This document shows positions 57,906 through 64,000 of a stretch of DNA of 64,000 bases, piece after piece (the first letter of the stretch is position 1; every line of letters starts with the position of its first letter). The translations under genes were made by a program, and so were the position numbers. The notes beneath the pieces were generated by a model. It made no database searches and was not told the DNA's origin. It worked only from the letters and a program-made list of their open reading frames with translations. The DNA comes from Xestospongia bergquistia (taxonomy: Eukaryota; Porifera; Demospongiae; Haplosclerida; Petrosiidae): positions 5,642,001 through 5,706,000 of the forward strand of contig OZ014416.1 of assembly GCA_963965975.1 (NCBI GenBank), in the 5' to 3' direction.

Positions 57906-59860
57906 GTCAGTGTATGATATAGAGATTATTACATATTTTTAGATTTAAATCAGTTTTATAGATATAGGATGATATGAAAACTAGAGTGATTTATATATTT
58001 GTCAGACTTGAAATATAGTCATTAAGACACATTTATGTTATTATGCTAATACAAAATTGATTATTATTACAGTGTAGTTGTTGCAAAATATGTCATAATT
58101 TTAGGCTATTTATTATGGACATTTTTTGTCTAAGTATTGATTTTGCACATGTAGTTGCTGCATTGAGTGATCACAAAATTTGGCTGCATGTAGAATCATG
58201 AATAGTGTGTTTTTATACCATTAGTACATTTGGTATTACTAATTTGACTAATTCAGTGGTTACATTTAGAAGAAGCAATTATCTTTAATTATTGATATTG
58301 ATGGACAAAAAGTAATATCACTGATGTATATGGCATTTTTGGGCTGTTCTTAGCACATATAAATTATATATGGTTACTAATACAAATAAACCTTTCCCAT
58401 TTTAATAATAAATCTTGACATGTTGGAATACTGGACATATTTTGTAATTGCTTGTAAAATCATGTTTCAATGTTTATATCATGTTGATAGAATTGATAAT
58501 CATTATAAATGTGATAGTTAATGTAGTTAAGTTCATTTAATGTACATGTTGTACTACACAGTTATTTTGTACATGATGTATACAAACTATGGTTTCCAAT
58601 TGATCTACTTTATACTAAAGGTAGTAAACATTTTGTGCAATATTAATGTGGCGATGTTACAACTACATTATACAGAAGTATTTATTGACATATTTTACTA
58701 AAGAAATGTACTTTTTAATCATGTATATTATTATGTTCTGATTGTCAATTAATAGACAATACTGAACAGCATTAATGTAGCAATATAGTTGTAGTGACAG
58801 TAGCTGTTACTGTGATAAAATACTGATTATTAACATTTAATTATGTTTATTTGTATGTTGAAGTGCAGAGACACAATCCTTTACATTATTATTACTAGTT
58901 ATCACTAACAATACTCACAATGTGAAATACAACACTTATAGTGCATGTAGTAGATGAGAGTATCGTATCCTTCACACTATCAATACTTCTATTACCAGGT
59001 GACAATGTGTTCTGCAACACCTTGAGAAATCTGGTGACACAGGCTATAAATAAGAGCTTATTGAATAGCATAGCTATCATTTCCTAACATATTATAATGT
59101 ACAATGACTAAAATTAACAGTATGTTATATGCTTTCTAACTACCACCTTAATAGCACCATAAAAAACATACTATAACTTAAGTTTTTACAAAAAAAATCA
59201 ACAGGTCAGGTCAGTAATGTGTTATGAAATATTCCAGAACATAGATCCTTTTCTTGGATAATAGTTTAAAGAGTCAATCATGTAGTATTACTAGTGAGTT
59301 GACTGACTACTTAATCTTTAATATATTGTCAAAGAATACTACCTAATTAATTATTGAGATCCAAAGTCCTTGGAAGCAAAAGAAACAAGTATAGACTCTA
59401 TTAGACACGCAGATTATACAAATATTTCATCCCTTGTTGCCTTTCTTTTTGTTTTGATTCATTTTTGTCATTCCATTATAAATATTTACACTACTGCAAA
59501 AAACTAATGATAGCTTTACCTCATTAAAGTTTTCTCAATACCAAAAAAGATACCATACTTTTGACAAAAATACTTTCTTTGTTGCTCCCTCAAATTACTA
59601 CTGTAAATTCAAAAATGTTTATGTGTAAAGTTTTATACACAATATGATATACAAAATTTATTTATAAATATTATTTGTAGCAGTATTCATAGACATAATA
59701 GTATCATGAGGTTTAATGGGTGTGATTTGTGTATGTGAGTTGTGTTGTATCATGTGTATTTTTACTTTCTTGCCTCTTTTTATGTTGACTTGAGTGTCTT
59801 GATGCTCTTGATAACACAATAACAATAGTTGGGTAATTTATTATTAAATAATTTTTTTAG
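57906..59860. other. Intron of gene B, no feature seen
   Basis: AT-rich and without recognisable coding sequence on either strand. Confidence 0.55.
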
Positions 59861-59962
59861 ATTAAACGAACACCAGCACATTATGCTGCACTGAAGGGTC
59901 ATATTGATGCTCTAAAGTTATTAATTGAAAATGGAAACGTTGATATAAATACTACAGACATA
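59861..59962 (+). CDS. Gene B exon 6 (ankyrin repeat, TPAHYAALKGH type)
   Basis: 34 codons: KRTPAHYAALKGHIDALKLL then GNVDINTTDI. AG acceptor, GTAAGT donor. Confidence 0.93.
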
Positions 59963-61073
59963 GTAAGTAAGGAAGGATGTTCTTTTCTAGTTTTCTAGTT
60001 CTTGCTTTAAAGTATGACATTTTGTGATTGCTCATACATAAAAGTTGTATTATTGTGTGATTACCTGTCTGTTTGTCGTTCAATATTATTAAGTATCTTT
60101 TATAATGCATTCTATACTGATTTACCTGTGATAGTGCAATAGCATTTTTCAAAACTTCATATCTTTTGAACTGATTTCCAAATTCATTTAAAAGCACATT
60201 GACAAGTGAACAAACCATTTTGTTCATTTGTAAGCAAAACCATGGTTCCCATGATCAACTAGACAAATGGTGATTTTTTATGTCTAAAATATCTTACTGC
60301 ATAGATAGACTGATGTTTCCATATTATTTGTCCTTGTTCGCCTTATGCATCCTATAACTAATATAAATCATAAATTATATTATAATTATGAATTAATGAT
60401 TAAGTTTTACATGACCATACTCTCTCAGTGACTGTTACCCATAGATTTGTTTACATGAAATAAAATTTTATGCATAATCTAAAGTATAAAACCTAATTGA
60501 TGAGTTATTAATAATCATTAAAATTAGTTAATTGCTCGGATATAACACTTGGAAACATGACAGTACAGCTTACATTAAATGAATCAATGTTTATTTTGTT
60601 TTTTGCTACTAGTGTCATTTATGAGTTAAGTGTTATTGATGAAGATTATATAATTTGGTCAATAAAATCAAATTTATATATGAAATACCATGTCACTGGA
60701 TATAATATAGAGAGTATTAAAGCAACTACTGAGTCAAGATATCCTTGTATTTTTTTATTTTCTGGTTTATTGTGATTGTTTAAATTTTAGTGTCACAATT
60801 TTCACTTCTAGTGTCATTATGGAATGATTACACACATACATTTTAATATACTGAGGCAGTAATATTCAATACTCCTTCTTCAGTAAATACTTTATCAGAA
60901 TTTGAACATTCTGTACCAATTGTATCAAGATATAAATATATAATAAGACAATTTTAAAAATTTTAATATCTTGTTTTAGTTATAATATGTGGGCTCTCAA
61001 AGATATATACTTTAAAATTCTATCAATTATTATTTTTAATAATTAATGAGAAATACTTGTGTACTTCCTCTAG

Positions 61074-61172
61074 AATCAGCAAACAGCTCTGCATTTAGCC
61101 TTGGAAGGAGGTCACTGTGATATCGTACAGCTACTCTTAAATTTGAATGCAGATCCCAATATTTGTGACATG
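61074..61172 (+). CDS. Gene B exon 7 (ankyrin repeat)
   Basis: 33 codons: QQTALHLALEGGHCDIVQLL then NADPNICDM. AG acceptor, GTCAGT donor. It is a close duplicate of exon 8. Confidence 0.94.
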
Positions 61173-61742
61173 GTCAGTTTATAATGTGTATTATGATTAC
61201 TACATCTTACTAGATTAAAAGGAGTGCTAATAGACATGGAATGTTATATATGTACTGTTGTAATAATTCATTTTCTTGAAGTATTTTGGTATTCACACTA
61301 GTATGTCATACTGTTTCTGTCAAAAACATTTTGCTGTGAAAGAGATATAGACTACAAGTAGATTCATGAGTCATGAATCTTTCCAAAATTAAGTCATCTA
61401 TACATGTATTTCAAAGTGACACTAGTATTGATGAGGCATTAATGTTGAATATGTCATCCTTTAATGTTTAATTCTTAGATCCTAAACTCTAAATATATGA
61501 ACATGTAGCAATTGCTACTGTTTTCCTTTAATTATAAAAATTCCTTATTTTTTATCATGACTACCATTGTTTAATAGCAACTCCAATGACGATGCAACCA
61601 AAGTACCTAGGGACAATTTTAACTACTTTAATCTTGTTTTAGTTAAAATATGTAATCTGTTTATCTATAGATATGTATTATAATATTCTGTAAATTCTTA
61701 TGTTATTATAATCAACAATAAATATATGTGTGCTCCTTCTAG

Positions 61743-61841
61743 AATCAGAAAACAGCTCTACATATAGCCTTGAAAGGAGGTCACTGTGATATTATACAGC
61801 TACTACTAAATTCCAAAGCAAATCCCAATATTTGTGACTTG
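61743..61841 (+). CDS. Gene B exon 8 (ankyrin repeat)
   Basis: 33 codons: QKTALHIALKGGHCDIIQLL then KANPNICDL. AG acceptor, GTCAGT donor. Confidence 0.94.
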
Positions 61842-62933
61842 GTCAGTGCATATTGTGTACAAACATTAGTAAATGTTACTAGATTTAAATCATTATCTAA
61901 TAGATATAAAATGTTATGAGTGTGGCTATTAAAAATTTCTATGTTGACATGATGTTTAAATATTTTGTTAGTAAAGAATTAACAAATGAAGTCATTGGCA
62001 GCTATCACTCAGTGTGGCCTGTTATATTAGTAGTAAATGTCCTTGAAATCATCTTGATATTCACAGTGATCTTGTCAGTGTTATATTACACTTTCAAATA
62101 CTTACTATATCCCACCCAAAAGTCTGAACTTTAAGTGTAGCCAATTTATAAGTCAATCTCATTTTAATATTGGTACAAAGGGAGTTTCATACACTAAATA
62201 TGTAAATCAAATTTAAACTTAATGTTATGTGAGTGTTACAAAGAGGTATGTGTTAAAATTGGTGTGGCAATGGTAGCTGTGATCCAAATGACAAAGCATT
62301 ACTCATCCCTTTTTTTCTTACCAGGTATTACAATTATTATATATAGTAATAATTGTATAAACATAATAATGTAGTCCAAGTTCTCTCTAATCATTAAGCA
62401 TAGAAAATAACTTTTATTCAGTGACAAATTTCCATGGTAGACTATTATAAAGTTATTTTGGATTATATTAGTATGGAAAGCCAAAGTCCATTTTTTGTAT
62501 GTTATATATATATATATATGCGTGTGTGAGTATTAAAGCATTGAATGAATTTAATTGTGTGAAACATCTGCATACACATTTAACAACAATTCATTTAATT
62601 TACTCTTCTAACCAGCACTTGATTCACCCTAAGCATGATTACTCAAAGACCTAGCCTTGTGCGATTTAACCCGGAGAAAAGTCTTATAAATTTAGCTTCT
62701 ACCCTTAATACATGTATATCATTTTATCATTAATATTTCAAAAATATCCAGTTTTCAATAATAGAGAAATGACTTCAATTACCAACACAATCAAAAGCAT
62801 CTTAGGACAATTTTATAAATTTGTTTTGACTTTAATATGTCGTTTATTTTTCCATAGATATGTAATATAATATTCTCTTGAACTTTTAATGTTATATAAT
62901 AATCAACATTATATACTTGTGTATTTATTCTAG

Positions 62934-63035
62934 TTTCAGAAAACAGCTCTACATCTTGCTTCAGATGGAGGTCACTATGATGTCATATAGCTACTATTAA
63001 ACTTCAATGCAGATCCCAATATTTGTGACAAGTTG
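62934..63035 (+). pseudogene. Gene B exon 9 (ankyrin repeat) with nonsense codon
   Basis: FQKTALHLASDGGHYDVI is followed by TAG (62988-62990) where sister exons have CAG (Gln), then LLLNFNADPNICDK. AG acceptor; the GTCAGT donor adds one codon (Leu) relative to its sisters. Confidence 0.92.
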
Positions 63036-63132
63036 GTCAGTGCATATTATATCTAGATTTTAATCAATATTTAATAGATATAGAATATTGTTCATGTAAT
63101 TTTTATATTTAAAAAATTTTAATTTTTTCTAG

Positions 63133-63234
63133 TTTGGACAAACACCAGCACATTATGCAGCTCAAAAGGGTAATTTTGAAATTTTAAAGTTATTACATGA
63201 AGTAGGACAAGCTGATATGAATGCTATAGACAAA
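63133..63234 (+). CDS. Gene B exon 10 (ankyrin repeat, TPAHYAAQKGN type)
   Basis: 34 codons: GQTPAHYAAQKGNFEILKLL then GQADMNAIDK. AG acceptor, GTCAGT donor. The phase-0 donor shows that the gene continues beyond the window. Confidence 0.92.
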
Positions 63235-64000
63235 GTCAGTCAAATTATAGTTATTTATGAAATATTCCTTGTGAAATATGACATGTGGTACTTCAAAATG
63301 ATACAAACCAGTATCATACCCAGACTGCCCACTATTTCAAATATTGTAATAAACATGTTTTGACAAAAACATTCCAAGAACAATAATCCAAATTCATTCA
63401 CAGTTGTAAAAGTACAACAAACATACTAACTATGATATATGTTGACAATACAAAAGAATGGATTTTTTTTCCAGATTTTTTTTATTTCTTAAATTTCTCC
63501 TGCAAAGTGTCAAATGTCAAATGACTAAATTGATTAATGACAATAATCATGTAATGATTACATAATTAATGATTATGAATAATTAATTGCTTACCAATTA
63601 TATGTGCTATGTTCTCTTTATTAATCCCCCTCCAACAAGACTCACATTAACAGTTGTGTACGCTGTTGTGACTTACCTCTCTGTTTGTGGCTTCAATAGT
63701 TTTGGCCCTCTTTTATAATTTGAGAATGCATTCTTCATTGATTTTCCTATAATTAAATAATAGGTTTCTTAGAAAGTTCATATATATTGTACTGATTTCA
63801 AAGTTCAGGTAGAAACATATTGAAATGTTTTGAAGACATTTGTTTATTTCTAGGTACAACCATGATTCACATGATCTATTAGAAAATTGTAAATTTTATT
63901 ATATCTGGTTCACTATAAAATATCCTACTGTCTAAAAATCTGCAAAAATGAAGTAGCATGGACTGTCATTCTCGTAGTATTAGTCATGTCTCCTATTTGG
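63235..64000. other. Start of next gene B intron
   Basis: Resembles the intron after exon 6 (about 59963-60300) in wording and order, consistent with duplication of an exon-pair block. No exon is seen before the edge. Confidence 0.55.

Larger units (their letters stand above)
52924..63234 (+). pseudogene. Gene B: multi-exon ankyrin-repeat gene with a frameshift and a nonsense codon (continues past the window)
   Basis: Ten plus-strand exons: 52924-52968, 53421-53513, 54055-54140, 54765-54860, 57807-57905, 59861-59962, 61074-61172, 61743-61841, 62934-63035 and 63133-63234. All have AG/GT junctions and phase 0, except exon 3, which is 86 nt. Exons 2-4 are the LWE, TPHT and NEIMLAA types shared with gene A; later ones are ankyrin consensus repeats (TALHLA...GHCDIVQLLL...ADPN). 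Exon 3 is one base short, which shifts the frame, and exon 9 has TAG at 62988-62990 in place of a Gln codon. Either this is a recent pseudogene, or exons 3 and 9 are skipped, or the assembly has errors. Skipping exon 9 keeps the frame. Confidence 0.75.

Noticed and set aside
61916-62134. 72-codon plus-strand ORF with hydrophobic segments
   Set aside because: It lies inside an intron of gene B with no acceptor/donor pair, and its hydrophobicity reflects T-rich DNA.
1-64000. tRNA or rRNA genes
   Set aside because: I found no cloverleaf with A- and B-box sequences and no rRNA-like segment by eye. A covariance-model scan would be needed to exclude them.

Overview
The window is AT-rich eukaryotic DNA with short exons, consensus GT/AG splice sites and many decayed transposons. 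One-ankyrin-repeat-per-exon genes, a death-domain-like tail, an inositol-trisphosphate-receptor (IP3R) homologue and animal-type hAT, Mutator, Gypsy and CR1/Jockey-like elements suggest an early-branching animal. A demosponge is my best guess; this is inference, because nothing in the window names the organism.

Layout. (1) 1-8.9 kb: mostly non-coding, with a complete internally deleted hAT transposon (1720-2599) and a minisatellite carrying RFX X-box-like motifs. (2) 8.9-32.8 kb, minus strand: ankyrin-repeat gene A, start codon at 32760, with at least 13 phase-0 exons. It has grown by tandem duplication, and its introns hold a MULE (12.4-13.9 kb), a complete Gypsy element (15.7-20.3 kb), a second Gypsy gag fragment, a LINE nested in a MITE-like element, and a 691-bp TIR element with a small ORF. 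(3) 33-40 kb: second copy of the MITE-like element, then gene-poor sequence with satellites. (4) 40.3-47.7 kb, minus strand: an IP3R-like gene with about 28 recognisable exons, from the start methionine through the MIR and RIH-type regions. It has in-frame stops and no channel half. (5) 47.8-49.9 kb, minus strand: ankyrin/death-domain pseudogene C. (6) 50.3-52.4 kb: a 442-bp foldback element, a transposase relic, a perfect 172-bp palindrome and an orphan open frame. (7) 52.9-63.2 kb and beyond, plus strand: ankyrin gene B, which has a one-base frameshift in one exon and a nonsense codon in another.

Genes A, B and C are paralogues. Their first two repeat exons (LWESA... and TPHT...AY... types) and a third (NEIMLAA...) correspond one to one, and some intron sequence is still alignable. 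Nearly every ankyrin exon is 96, 99 or 102 nt and phase 0 at both ends, so exons can be duplicated, lost or skipped without shifting frame. Pseudogene C ends in a death-domain-like segment, so the family was probably ANK-(middle domain)-death-domain proteins. The ends of A and B lie outside the window or were not found.

All coordinates were read by eye. No alignment or database search was run, so exon boundaries and family names are predictions.
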